NCBI GenBank assembly: GCA_964036045.1
Contig: OZ038391.1
Location: forward strand, 45,324,711-45,388,710
Length of the DNA: 64,000 nt
DNA from: Eutreptiella sp. 'Long Island Sound 2002'
Lineage: Eukaryota; Euglenozoa; Euglenophyceae; Eutreptiales; Eutreptiaceae
Reading direction: 5' to 3'
Both the position numbers and the translations under genes were made by a program. The notes beneath the pieces were generated by a model that worked only from the letters and a program-made list of their open reading frames with translations, was not told where the DNA came from and made no database searches. Shown piece by piece: positions 12,101 through 23,802 of the stretch. Position 1 is the first letter of the stretch. Every line of letters starts with the position of its first letter.

Positions 12101-15100
12101 AGCAGGCCGTGGCGGTGACGAGGTGGGGCAAGAGCAGCCCACGGGGGAGGAGCAGCAGCAGGATCAGCCGGAGGTGGCCAGGGAGGAGGTGGACGTGCAG
12201 GCCATTGTGGCGGCGGCCCTGGCGAGGATCTCGGATGCTGCGGGCCCGCCGCCGACGACGGAGGAACTGGAGGAGGAGGACCAGCGCAGGGGGAGTGAGG
12301 ATGCGCAGGTCGCCATGGAGCAGGACGAGGAGCCGGAGTTCAAGGGTGAGGAGGCGCAGGGTGCCGGGGAGCAGGACGAGGAGCTGGTGATCGTGGGGGC
12401 GAAGGAAGCGCGTGAGGTGAGTCCCAGGGAGCCGGGGGTGGCGGATAAGGCTGGGCCGAAGACGGGGGAGGTGGAAACCTGCAGGCACTGGGCCAAGGGG
12501 TGGTGCATGCGGGCAGATGCCTGCCGGTACGCCCACCCCCAGCCGCCGGTGCCGCGGGGAGTACCCCAGGAGTTGCTCCTGATCCTCCAGGCCATGGCCC
12601 GTGTGGGGGCTCTCAGCCTGGACCGCAGCCGGGACCACGGCAGGGGCCACGGGACGTTGCTGCAGGATGCGGTGGTAAAGGCGCAAGGGGGAGGACTCCC
12701 GGCGGTGGTGTATGCGGTGGAGAGTGGGGGCCTGACCGAGTGGGCGGTGGCGTTGCCGTGTGGCATGGCGGCCCTGCTCACTCCGTTCCTGGTGGTCCCG
12801 TGGAGGGACATGGTCACCGTCCAGGAGGCCAACCTGGGATGGGTGTGCACGTGGCACACGCACCCCGCCGGCATGGACCCTCGCGAGTGGCAGGCTAAGG
12901 CGGTCGTGACGTACCTGTCCTGGTCGTTGCCGGCAGCGCCGGGTGCGTGGGCGCAGTGGTGGGACAGGGCGCTCAGCTGGGCGAGGGATGGCAGTGCTGT
13001 GGCGGCCTGCCCTGACCTCCCTCGCGAGCCCGTCTCAGTCCAGCCGTGGACTGTCTCCCTGCATCTCCCTACGGTGGCGGCTCGTCTTGCGACCACGGAC
13101 CCGGAGGTCTCGCTGCTGGGAGACCGAGAGGGGCCAGGGCTTCGCCTGAGTCAGGGGCTGGAAGTTCGCACCGCCCGCCTCCCCAGCCCTGTGGACGGGG
13201 ACATCCTGGGGGGACTTCAGTTCACGGGGGCTGGCGGGGCTGACGTGTGGACCGCTGTCCATCGCCGGCTCCCAGACGCGTGGCCCCAGGTGTACCGGCC
13301 CCCTGGTCACGAGCGTCTTGTGGGAGTGGAATGGCGCGTGTGGGCCGCCAACGGCCCGTGCCCACCGGTGGTGGTCCTGCCCAGGAGAACCAACCACCCC
13401 AGCTGGGAGACCGTGGCGGTCTTGTGGGGATGGGTGGCGGTCCGTGGGGCCGATGGCCACGTCTTCACTGCCCCAAGGGGCACGGTGATCGAGACCGACG
13501 GGGGGACGGCGTTGCAGCTCACGGCGGAGCCCCTGACCACGCATGCTGTAGTGGCCGTCCTCCAGTGGGGTGCCAACAAGCCGCAGCCCTGGCGCGATCA
13601 GGTCGCAGTGGCTGTCTGGCGGGACCTGCCGGTCCTTAGGGCCGCCGTCTGGTCAGGAGGGGCGGGGCGGCACCTCCCGGGCGCACTCCTCTGGCTGCGG
13701 GGCTGCGGAGACGCCTCTCCCCCGCCAGCTGAGTTGCGGGGCGCCCTGGAGCGAGTGTACTCCAAGCCCAGGCACCAATTCCTGGTGGCCGCGGACCATG
13801 GGGTGGAGCTCAGCGACGACGTGGTCGCGCTGGCAGCCGACGTGGTGCAGTGCCTGGCCCCCCACGCCATGATGCTCCCGAGGGAGGGGTGGGAAGGCCA
13901 GCGGCACGACCAAACTCCGGCTGCCCTCCTCATTGCGAGGTACGTCGAGCTTGGGGGCTCAGAGGCGGTGTACCTCGACCGGTTGGAGACGCCGGACATG
14001 CGGCACTGGACGGCCCACCACCTCGTGGCCCCTGACACGCGGTTGGCAGTGGACCCGCTGGGCCGGCCTGTGGTGTCGGGGGCCCCGCCCCAATGGCCGC
14101 ACACGTGGGACATGGCGGTCCGGACGATGCGCATGGCACCCAGGGGCCAGAGGGCGGGATGGCCGGGTGCGGAGCATCTGCTGGCGGAGGCCCGGGCGGC
14201 ACAGGTGCAGCAGCCGGCCGGCAACACCAAGGACTGTGGCGTGTGCGCCCTCATGTCCGCCGTCGGTACCCTCCTCAGGGTGCCGAGGCCGGGCAACCTC
14301 CTGTCCGCGCTGGACAGGCGGTGGGTGGCGGCGGTGGTCCTCAACAGGGACATGGGGCCCATCGCGCGTCTGCCGTCCCTGGGGGAGCTGCCTGCGGCGG
14401 TGTTGGAGGCCCTGCCGGCGCCCCGCACGCCCTTGGACCTGGCAAACGTCCCGCACAACGTGGGGCTGCCCGGGGCGCGCATGCAACATGCCCTACTGTG
14501 TATGGCAGCGGCGTCGGACGGGGGGATGTCCATGCTGGCGACAGTGTCCCTGCAGCACGTGCAGGACGCGATGCAGCAGCAGCGGATGCATGCCCCCCAG
14601 CCGTGGGAAGAGAGCGCCAAGCGGTGGCTGAGGGTGGAGAGCGTGTCCTCCACCCATACGGTGGGCATGGCGGATATGGGGCGGCTGGTGGTGTTGGAGG
14701 GGGCGGAGTATTGGGCCTGTGTTCGGGTGGAAACGGGGGGACTGGAGTGGGTCGTAGTCACCGCGTGCCGGCTCAGGAGGCAGCAGTCCAGGGGCCCGGC
14801 CTGCTACCGGGTGTTCCAGGAGTGCCTCAGTGGGCTGGGGCCGGTGCGCAGGGCGCACAGGTGCACGGCCGAGGACATCCCGCCAGCGCCGGCGGTCTTC
14901 GTGGAGGTCACGCGGCCGCCAGTGGTCCAGGGGCAGGACGTCTGGCCCGTAGCCCCGAGCAACATGTGGCAGGCGGAGCATGCAGCTGGCATATGCAGGG
15001 CGCTGCAGGGTCACGCGGCGGCCCTCCCCAGGCCCCGGCGGCGCAGTCATCCAGCAACAGGCCGGCAGCCTCGCTTGCACTGCTGCATAGCGCGTCGCGG

Positions 15101-16228
15101 GCGTGGTACTGGGTTGTGGCGGCGTTGGAGCCCCACTCCTCGGCGCTGCGCCTGTACGATCGCGGGCAGGGCACGGTGCTCACTGTCCGCCCCGCCGACC
15201 TGGAGGCCCTGCACCTTAGCGCACTGAGTGGCGACGGGGGCGACGCGCTGTACCTCCAGGGGACCGTGGCAGGCGCGGCCGCGACACGCTTCCGCCGGCA
15301 GAGCGGAGGAGATGCCCTCCGCCTGGTTATGGCGGAGAACATGGGGCCGTGGCTCCGGGCGTTCTCCACTTCCAGGTGGAGGGTCGAGGGCGACCGGGAG
15401 AAGTTCGCCGACGCGTGGCGCCGCTGGGTGGATGAGCAGTTTCCCGTGGGGGGAATGCTGCACCTGCCGCAACCACCAAGCGTGCCACCAGTGCGGCCTG
15501 CGGCGCCCCCGGCTGCGGCGGCGAAGCAGGCCCCGAAAGCGGCGCCCCAGCCGCCGCCCAAGAGGAGCCCCCCGCCTCAGTATGGCGCCTATGTCAACAT
15601 CCGGTACGTGCTGCGGCACTTCGGCGGTGACTTGGCCACGGATCAGCGTGGGACAAAGACGATCAACGTCTGCCCCTGGTCTCGGCTGGATGGGGCTGGT
15701 CACTGCACATGGAAAGCTGGCACGCACTGCCGGCCTACCCACCTCCACCCCAAGGACCTGCTAGACCACATCCAGCGGGACCATGTGACTGATCCGGCAC
15801 AACGGGACCAGGCGCTGGCCATGCTGGCTGGCGTTATGCCGGGGGGCCAGGCGGGGCCTTTCGCGTCGGCCCAGGCGGGGTCCAGAGCGCTCACGCTGCC
15901 CGGGGGTGCCCGCCCTGCAGCGGGGCGCGGGGCGTCGCCGTCGGCAGCACGGTCTCGAGCGATTGGGTCTGCAGCGCGGCGTGGGGCAGTGACTTCTACG
16001 GGGAGTACGGCGGCAAGTACGTCCGGCGGGCAGGCTGAGGGGGAGCCCGCCGCATCTGCCGGGTCTCAGCAGGCGACGACATCCTCGGGCGGAGGCCCGG
16101 GGGGTCAGGGGCCACCTCGCCAGCCACCCGCGCCGGATGCAGGTGGTCCCCCAGAGCCTGCTGGTGGCCCCTCTCCGTCCAGTGATCCGGATCCGGCGGG
16201 GGGCCCCGATCCACACGTGCAGCTATGA
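9108..16228 (+). pseudogene. LINE ORF1: Ulp1-like protease and zinc-finger protein (one frameshift)
   Basis: The ATG at 9,108 opens a 2,039-codon frame. At about 15,032 this copy lacks one G in CCCCAGGGCCCC compared with the right copy, so the intended C-terminus continues in another frame to TGA at 16,226-16,228 (about 2,370 residues in all). In order: an N-terminal helical region, about 250 residues of His/Pro/Gln-rich repeats, an Ala/Gly/Glu-rich disordered region, a CCCH finger (C-x7-C-x5-C-x3-H, residues about 1,125-1,144), and a Ulp1/C48-type protease signature with HW at 1,633, D in AVDPLG at 1,649 and QQPAGNTKDCGVC with nucleophile C1710. Beyond the shift lies a C2H2-like finger ending DHIQRDH. 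LINE ORF1 proteins usually bind RNA; the CCCH finger would fit. The protease role is unknown: self-processing or deSUMOylation are guesses. Confidence 0.75.
9705..10463 (+). repeat. 189-bp in-frame tandem repeat (His/Pro-rich)
   Basis: Four units start at 9,705, 9,894, 10,083 and 10,272 with a constant 189-bp step; the last is 192 bp. Each encodes about 63 residues: a PQHPVH segment, a run of histidines, VEYPHPLPQQ, a PVPEPVPVP stretch and AQQQGVSQG. The period is a multiple of three, so the frame is preserved, and unit-to-unit changes leave the His and Pro pattern intact. Confidence 0.9.
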
Positions 16229-16263
16229 AGGGGCCCCGCCTCCGACACCAGAGCGGCGGTGTC
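16226..16263 (+). other. Candidate readthrough site between ORF1 and ORF2
   Basis: ORF1 ends CTA TGA and the next codons AGG GGC CCC GCC continue in the same frame into ORF2. There is no ATG before the first catalytic motif (SWNVQG). GACACC (16,244-16,249) and GGTGTC (16,258-16,263) can form a 6-bp stem with an 8-base loop, 15 bases after the stop. ATG overlaps the stop as ATGA, but that frame closes after about 35 codons, so stop-restart does not explain ORF2. Confidence 0.5.
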
Positions 16264-19200
16264 CTGGAACGTCCAGGGCTCGATGCGGGGGGACGGTGTA
16301 CCAGTGACCCCAGGTATGCTCGACGGTGAAGCGGTGGCGGCGGGTATCATGAAGGCCGAGGGTGCCATCCTGGGCCTATTCCAGGAGACTGGCCTGCAGG
16401 ACCCTCAAGGTGTGGTGCACTCCGAGAACCAGTGGCGTCACCATGGGTATCATACATACCCAGGGGTGGATGCCCAGGTGGCGTCGGCCGCGGCGGTGCG
16501 CGGCGGGCTCTTGATTGCCCTTCGGGCGGACGTGTTCGCCGCGGAGGAGGTTCGAGACATCGTGGACATCGTGCCGGGCAAGGCCATGGCCCTGGATGTG
16601 GTGACCGCAGGTGGCACCCTCACGGTCATCAACGTCCACGGCCCGGGTAGCGGCGGCGACTCCTGGGCGTCTAAGGCGTCCTTTTGGGCTGACGTGGCCA
16701 TGTACGCGGCGGCCAAGAGCGCGGGTGGCACCAGGGCCGTGCTCCTCGGAGGGGACTTCAACGTGTGGCTGGAGTCCCCGTGGCACCCTACCACGAGGAG
16801 GTTCCAAGCCCTGTGGGAACAGTGTGGCTTCCACAGGGCAGGCCCGGAACGGGAGGAGGACAGGAGGCCCACGAGGGCGGGGCACCGACTGGACTCCTTC
16901 CTTCTGAACTCGCCTCTGGTCCCGTGGGCGGCGCGTGAGCGCCCTCACTTGGCGCCGGGGCGGTCTCCAGCGTCGCTGGGGTCGGATCATGGCCCTGTGG
17001 TCCTGGACATCCCGCTGGCGGTGGCCGGCAAAGGGAGGGTCACCAGGATGGCCTACTCGCACGCCCAGGGCAGGCTGCACGCCATACGCCCGGACTCCCC
17101 GGGGGTTCGTGAGGCGGTAGCGGCAGTACTGCAGAAGGCCTGCGGGGATCAGCGGCTACAGGCGTGGCTCTCATCGGACCAGGACACTGTCACCATGGGC
17201 ACGTCGGAGGTGCAAGCGGTCTTTGACCTGCTCTACGCCTTCCGTGATGACGTGTCCAGGGTCACGGAAGTGCGCATGCCTTCCGGCGTGGACCCGCAGT
17301 ACCCATACGGGCAGGCGGAAACGGAGGCGTCGCTGGACCAGGTCCTCTCGGATCAGCAGGCCCTTGCCTGGCGTGCCCATCAGCTGTGGCAACGGGACGC
17401 GGCGGCGGCCGGACTCCACTCCCAGGAAGCGACTGCCCTGCTACAGCACCTCCGGCGAGTGGACCCCGACCTGTCCCCCGCCTCGGTAGAGGACCTGCGT
17501 GCCGCATTGGACCAACAGCTCCGCCAGCTGGAGACACGCGTGGAGGAGCTGCGGGATGTCCTCAGGAGCAACAGGCGCCGGTCCATCAAGGACTACTGGC
17601 GGGGCAGGGTACCGGACCTGCAGCTCCGATCGACGGCGATACGGGGGGCCATCAACGTGGTGAACTATGCCCCGTCAGGCCTATGGTCCGTACGCGTCCG
17701 CGAGTCGGAGAAGGTGCTCTTGGAGGCCTCGGACGTCATTGGCGAGGTCCAGAGGTATTGGGAGGCGCTGTACGCCAAGCGGCCAGTGAACCTGCCGGCC
17801 TTCGAGCGGCTGGTCCGGGCCCACATTCCCAAAGGGGTGCCGGAGGAATGGAGGTCGGTACAGGACTACACCATGCAGGACCTTAAAGACGCCGTGAGGC
17901 AGGCCGTGGCGGACGACAAAGCTCCGGGGTCCAACCGGGTCACGGCTGCCCTCATAGCAGAGCTGCCTGAACCGGTGCAGGGGCTCCTGGTGCATGCGTA
18001 CAGGGCAATCCTGCGGGGTGCGGACGTCCCAGAGTCCTGGCACGAGGCCATTATCTGGCTGATGCCCAAGGGCACAGCCACGGGCAACCTGCACGAGTAC
18101 AGGCCGATAGCGCTGGGGCAGCAAGACATGCGAATGCTCATGACTCCCCTCATGCGGAGGTTCACAGCTGTTCTGGCACGCAAGGGACTGCCCGCGGACT
18201 GGCAGTTCGGAGCCATGCCGGGCTCCACGGCGGCTACCCCGGTGTTCCTGGCCCAGCGCAGGCTGCAGCGTGGGCTGGAGGAAAACCACGTCCTGGCCTT
18301 CGATGTGTCGAAAGCTTTGGACACAGCGCCGCACAGAGCACTGGCGCTCCTCCTGCGCCACATGGGTGTCCCGGAGGAGCTCATCAGGCTCTTCCACACC
18401 CTCAGCTGCGGGTCCCTGGTGCGCATCGTCACTGCGCACGGCCCGACGCCGAGCATACGGCTCCACAGGGGCCTGCGGCAGGGCAGTGCGGAGAGCGCTG
18501 TGCTCTACCTCCTCCTATTGGAGCCCCTCCTGCGGAGCCTTGCCTGTAAGGCGCGGGGAGATGCTCGCCACGCGGTGCCACCCCTGGTACAGGCGTACTG
18601 TGATGACCTCCTGCTGATAGCGCACTCCCTGCCGCAATTCCTGGAGTATGCGGCGATGATAGCGCGGTATCTCACTGACATGGGCATGTCCCTCAACGTG
18701 AGCAAATGCGCCTATGCCAGTACTGCTCGCATCCACTCGATTATGGTATACCTGAACCCGGGGGACACAGCGGCCCCATGGGTATGCTTACGTGCCAAGG
18801 ACACGGTACCATACTTGGGCCTGCGCCTCGATCCCAGGGGGATGGCGACCATGAAGGAGAAACATGTACTCCGGTGTGAAGCCCTGCTGGGCTGGTGCAA
18901 GAACACGCTGGGGCCGGCGTCGGTGCCTCATGAGGTGATGGCGGCCGTGGTTGGTGGCATCGTGCGGTACGCGGCGCCCTACCTGTCCGACACGGAGGAG
19001 GCGGTGATCAAGCTGAATACTGCCATCAAGGCTGCGGCCCTGCAGTTCGAGAAGCTGCCCAAGGACCTGTCCAACGTGGCGGTGCGGTCAGGTCATGGGC
19101 TACGGTTGGCAGATGTCCAGGTTATATGCCGCGACTCCGTCGTGGCGACCGTGGCTCAGCTCACCCACCACAGGTCGATGACGGTCCGTGATGAGCTGCG

Positions 19201-22200
19201 GGCCATGCTCCGAGACATGCACGTGCAGTACGGAGTGTGCGGGCAGTTCATGGTGCCCTCTGCGTCATTCGCCACACACGCTGGCAATACGTGGGTGGAC
19301 AGGGTGCTCAGGGCGATGGGGACGTTGCGCGTGGGGCTTCTCATGCCATCGTCGGTGTACTCGTGTGTACACGCCCATCTGCCGCAAGTGCAGTGGGCGG
19401 GGCGGAAGTGGGTATCCCAATCCTACGCCTTCAAGGGTAGGGACATCTGCATTCTCTCGGGGCCCCGCACAGATGCGGCAGTGCAGTCCCTGACTGATCC
19501 TGCAAATGACCTCCTGCATGCGCGGCTCCCCTGCCCTGCGCCTGGGCACTGGGCGGTCCAGCTACAGGAGTGCCACGAGGACCACCTGCACCTTCCGCAC
19601 GCGGGAGTAGGGTCCCACCAGCTGGACCACGTGTGGCTCACGGGGCTTCGCGACGTCTTCCGGCCGCAGCTGCCTGGTCCGTTGACTCACCGTCTCATTC
19701 ACCCAGTGCGCCGAAAGAAGGCCAGCAAACGCAATAGACAGTCCGCTGCGGGGGACGTGTATGTGGTGGGCGGATACAGGGAGGAAGGATGGGACCCGGC
19801 CAACCCAGGGCTGTCCATGCCGTTCGTCCCGCTGGCCGCCCTCCTGTTTCTGTTGGGGGACGTCTTTGAGGGCTACCAACAGCAAGACGATCCGGCGTCC
19901 GTCCCCCTACTCACTCCTCACGCCGGGGGCGGCATAAGTCCGCCACCACTGTGGGTTGTGCACGGACAGCCAGCGTTTTCCAGGGCGTGCGCGGCGGTGC
20001 ACAAGTGCAGCGAATGGGCAATTGTTCTTCTGCTACCGGCAGGCCCAATCCCGGATCCGGATGAGCACTCGGTCCCGGAAGTGGTCCGAATGTCCAACGT
20101 GCCGCATGATCCGCATGTCGCCGTCACGTCGTTGCGTGGTGGTGGCGCAGTGGAGCAGGGGTCTGTCGTGGTATACCAGCCTTCCTGCTCCGCAACGGTT
20201 TGGGGGGCGGAATACACCACCGCCCTGGACGCCATAAAGTCAGTCTGCGGATGTGACCTGGCCTGGAGACCACATGCGGTTTATCGACCGAGGGTGGTCC
20301 TGTCCCCGGAGCTCACGGCCTCCAGCGCGGCCTCCCTGGGAAAGGTGGTGCAGAGCCCCGACTCCGACGTGGCGTGGCTAGAGCCCCACCGGTACTGCTG
20401 GGTGCCGGTGGCGACTAAAGTCACATCGTCTGACGCGTCGCCCCAGGGAGACGACGCCACAAATGTGGCGGTGGCCAGCCACGGAATCCCCACGTGGACG
20501 GGTGCCATCTACGGCACGGTCCCGGAGGCAGAGATCATTGGCGCGGCGGCGTACTTGTTGCACACGCCCCCGTCAGCGTGCACGGTACACGTGGTGGATG
20601 CGTCCGTCATAGGAGCGCATCTCCGCAGGGCGCAGGAGGCCCTGTACCGTGGCATCAAGGGCCCGACGTCACATCTGGTCAATCAACATGCACTGAGCTG
20701 GATAGTGGAGGGGCTGCGGCGGCTGCCGCGCCGAGTTGGGGGGCCGCACCACTGGGTGGTGAGGCAGAGCTCGCACTTGGCGGCGGTCCCGCTTGAGGCA
20801 TCGGACTCTGCCGCGGCCCGTGCGATGGCCCCGCCAGTCCATCTTGTCCTGCCGAAGGAGCACGCCATCCTCTTGGTACCGGGGGATAATGGTGAGCTCG
20901 AGCCGCGTGTACCATCCATGCAAGCCCTTCAGCAGGTCCGGGAGATAGAGTGGCGTTCGCTAGCGGCACGCACCAGGGCGCACACGCCACTAGCTGGCGC
21001 CTGCGAGGCGATGTCCCTGGGAGCTGTGCACCACGGCCCAACGCACAGGAATATGCTGCGGGCACGTGACGGTCGCTTGTCCACCATGCAGGTCATGCGA
21101 CGGTGGAGACAGAAGCTCACGCGTGTGGCAATACCAGCCCACCCCTGTATCTTCTGCCGGGGGCCGGAGGAGGACATCGGCCACATGCGCCTACTGTGTG
21201 CGCGGGACGAGGAGGTGGCTGGGCTCCTGTGCAGGCGTGTGGAGGAGTTCACGGCGGAGCTACCCCTAACGGACAGGGCGGTGGAGTTCGTGGCGTGGAG
21301 GGAGCACGGCTGCAGGTGGGCAGAATCCCTGATGGCAGGTGTCGTCCCGGGGACCTGAAGCGGCTGTTCGCTGCGGTGCGAGCGGCGTCGTCCTGGGGCC
21401 CTGCCAAGGCCAGGCTCTTTGTGGAGGACATGGTCCAGATTGGGGAAGATGTGTATGCCCGCAGGAACCATCGGCTCACCCAGATCATGCAGCTGCCGAT
21501 GCAAGATCGAAGGAGGGCGGTATACGCGTTCCTGCGCGGTGACACACCCTTCTGCCCTGCCGGCAGGGAGGATCCTGCAGCGTCCGCCGTGGAACCCGTT
21601 TGCCGGCCTCCCCGGCGACCTGCGGGCAACCTTTCTGAGGGCACCGCTGCACGCACTGCTGGTGTCGCGGTCGTGCATCGAGCGTGAGGAGGCCCTGTCC
21701 TTGTTCCCTCACTGGAAGGCGGCGGTGGCGCAGGCCTTCGACCGGTGGATCGGTTCCTGGGTGGCGCGGGACATCACGGCATTCAGGGAGTGGTCCTGCG
21801 TGGTGTCGGCGCAGTCCTGGGCCCAGGTGCGGGGTACCAAGGTGAGAAACCCTGACGGCCAGAGTGATCCCTGGCTCCAGGTGTACGCCAACCATCCAGC
21901 TGTGGGGAACGTCATGGGCTGGCCTCGCGAGGTGCTGCCAGTCCTTCAGCAACCTCTGTGCGGTCTCCCAGTCCTGGCGGTGGCTGTCGTACTTGACGTG
22001 GGTACGTTGTGGCTATATGACCGGCAGCTGCGACGAGCCGTACCGGCGGTCGCGGAGCAGCGGTCCATGGCAGTGTTAGTGGGCTCCAAGCAGCTGGCGC
22101 GGGTACAGGGCGACGACGCGCAAGGCCAAGTCACGGAGGCCATGTTCTCTCTGCCAGAGGGGGACGACCACGTGGCTGCCGATGCCCGTCACACCCTTGA

Positions 22201-22933
22201 CACCCTGGGTCTCAGGGCGGTCATTGAGGCTCGGGCGGGAGGGCAACGCTTGGTTCTGGCTTCCGCCAGGGGCCCGGAGCAGGACGGGGTTGTTGTCATC
22301 GGGGAGGTCTTGCGAGACTACGGTTGGGAGCTCCTGGCGCATGGCACGCGCGGCCCCAAGGTGGCGCGGTGGCCCCGGCTGCTTGAGAGCCTGCCGGAGA
22401 TGCCCGACGGACGACCGATACTCCGCCCGGTGTCCACGTGGGAGGAGGCGAGGCGCAGCCTCCTCAGTAGTGCCACAGCACGCACGCTGACAGGGGCTTT
22501 GCTCGGGCTCCAGGACGCGTGCTGCGGTGTATGGCAGGACCTGTGGTCGCAGTGCTGTGATGGTAGCTGCGTTCCATCGCGGTCTGTGCTTCCGCAGCGA
22601 TGCCACGGGTGCGGGGAGACGGTGTCCGTTTGGGTTCATCAGTGTGCCTCCGCCCCGCTGTGCGGGACATGTCAGGAGCATGCCAACAGGGGGTGGCCTA
22701 AGGCGAGGTGGGCACTGCGGCACTCTGGACGGATGTCCTCAAGTGCCTGGACAACTATCCAGGGTGGCCTGAAGAGCGTCCGAGTGGAAGGGGTACGGTG
22801 CCCTGGAGCGCCGTCTGCGGCCCTGCCCCTGATGCTGTGGTGGGCGGCTCTGGAGGGCGACTCACGGATACTCTGGTTGTGGCATCACGGAGGAAATGGT
22901 GACGGAGTGGTGGGTGCCGGGGGTGCAGGTTGA
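16229..22933 (+). pseudogene. LINE ORF2: APE endonuclease-reverse transcriptase (two compensating indels)
   Basis: Residues are numbered from the GTG at 16,259. The APE endonuclease that nicks target DNA shows WNVQG (N4), FQET (E43), GGDFN (D166, N168) and SDH (D243, H244). RT follows with motif A FDVSKALD (D682) and YCDD (D782, D783). An RNase H-like set is D1392, E1425, D1447 and D1516. A CCHC finger CIFCRGPEEDIGHMRLLC occupies 1,630-1,647 and a second Cys/His cluster starts at C2115. Relative to the right copy one G is missing near 21,347, giving a stop at 21,356-21,358, and one base is added near 21,557, so the original frame resumes. Motif A has Leu where the right copy has the usual Phe (KAFD). 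This copy would make a protein truncated after the CCHC finger. Confidence 0.85.
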
Positions 22934-23172
22934 TGGGGATGGGAATTGTGGGTGCACCAGCTACCATCCCTACGCTGGACGCAGCGGAGGGAGTGGCGCC
23001 TGAGAAGCAGTGCCTACGCGGCCTGATTGTGCGGTACTGGCAGGCGGCGTATGACGGCCAACGCGATGTGACAGCTCGTGCCGGCCTGATGGTGAGCCGT
23101 ACTGCCCCCGTGCATGAGGGTCGGACAGGGATGCTTCACCCGCCTGCCCCGGGTCGCCGCATACAACAGTGA
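22896..23172 (+). pseudogene. OTU-like cysteine protease fragment, frame-broken
   Basis: In the +1 frame relative to ORF2, and overlapping its last codons, ATG at 22,896 begins MVTEWWVPGVQ followed by VDGDGNCGCTS, the Asp/Cys box of OTU proteases. That frame stops at TGA 23,001. The neighbouring frame then continues EKQCLRGLIVRYWQAAYDG to 23,172, which resembles the helix after the OTU box. The same disruption is present in the right copy, so it predates both insertions, unless it is programmed. OTU proteases cleave ubiquitin chains; OTU domains are known in some LINEs of algae. The domain is too incomplete to claim activity. Confidence 0.45.
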
Positions 23173-23178
23173 GGTGTC

Positions 23179-23802
23179 ATGGGTCGTCCCGACCAGGGTA
23201 ATAAGGCCCAAACCCCTGTAGGGTATTCCCATGGCACCGGGGTCTCTACTGGCGGCCCGGCTACGGCAGTCTTGGGAGTGGTTGCTCGGGATACACCGGG
23301 GGTGCACGGAGTTGTTTGGGGGTTACAGCGCTGCGGCGCCCCCTGGGAGTGTTACACGGGGTTGCGGGGTCAGCCTGCAGGCCCCAGGAGCGGCGACGGG
23401 GCGAAGATGTGTGCGTGGAAGGTTATGACGGTGGGGTCATCAGGGGGACAGTATGGCGGGCGTCGTGGAGACGGCATGGCAGCCTGGAGGGAGCGCTCAC
23501 AGGGGGCACGTGGAGTTCCAGGTGGCGGAGTACTGGAGTCTTGGGGGTCAACGCGGCGGTACTGGGATCCGTACGGTGGGGGTACGCGGCGGTACTGGGG
23601 AGCCGTACAGTGGGGGAGCAGCGGGGAAGTTCCAGATGACGGTGTACTGACATCGTGGGGGTGTACGCGGCGGTACAGGGGACCGTATGGTGGGGGTACG
23701 CGGCGGTACTGGGGTCCGTACGGTGGGGGAACGCGGCGGTACTGGGGAACCGTACAGTGGGGGAGCACGGGGATGCATGGCGGTACTGGGGTATCCCCCT
23801 GA
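23179..23802 (+). CDS. Possible small ORF3 with RRYWGPYGGG repeats
   Basis: A 207-codon ATG frame starting just after the OTU remnant and open in both LINE copies (right copy 26,645-27,268). The C-terminal half is repeats of about 11 residues of the type TRRYWGPYGGG, produced by the underlying minisatellite. I recognise no domain. It may be only a minisatellite that lacks stops; the minus strand is also open across much of it. Confidence 0.2.
   Translation: MGRPDQGNKAQTPVGYSHGTGVSTGGPATAVLGVVARDTPGVHGVVWGLQRCGAPWECYTGLRGQPAGPRSGDGAKMCAWKVMTVGSSGGQYGGRRGDGMAAWRERSQGARGVPGGGVLESWGSTRRYWDPYGGGTRRYWGAVQWGSSGEVPDDGVLTSWGCTRRYRGPYGGGTRRYWGPYGGGTRRYWGTVQWGSTGMHGGTGVSP
23535..23800 (+). repeat. GC-rich minisatellite in LINE 3' region
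   Basis: Degenerate units of about 33 bp built around GCGGCGGTACTGGGG and CCGTACGGTGGGGG. The mirror image is at about 26,650-26,915. Tandem repeats in LINE 3' regions are common; no function can be assigned. Confidence 0.75.

Noticed and set aside
16225-16330. ATGA stop-restart as the start of ORF2
   Set aside because: The ATG overlapping the ORF1 stop is in another frame that closes after about 35 codons.
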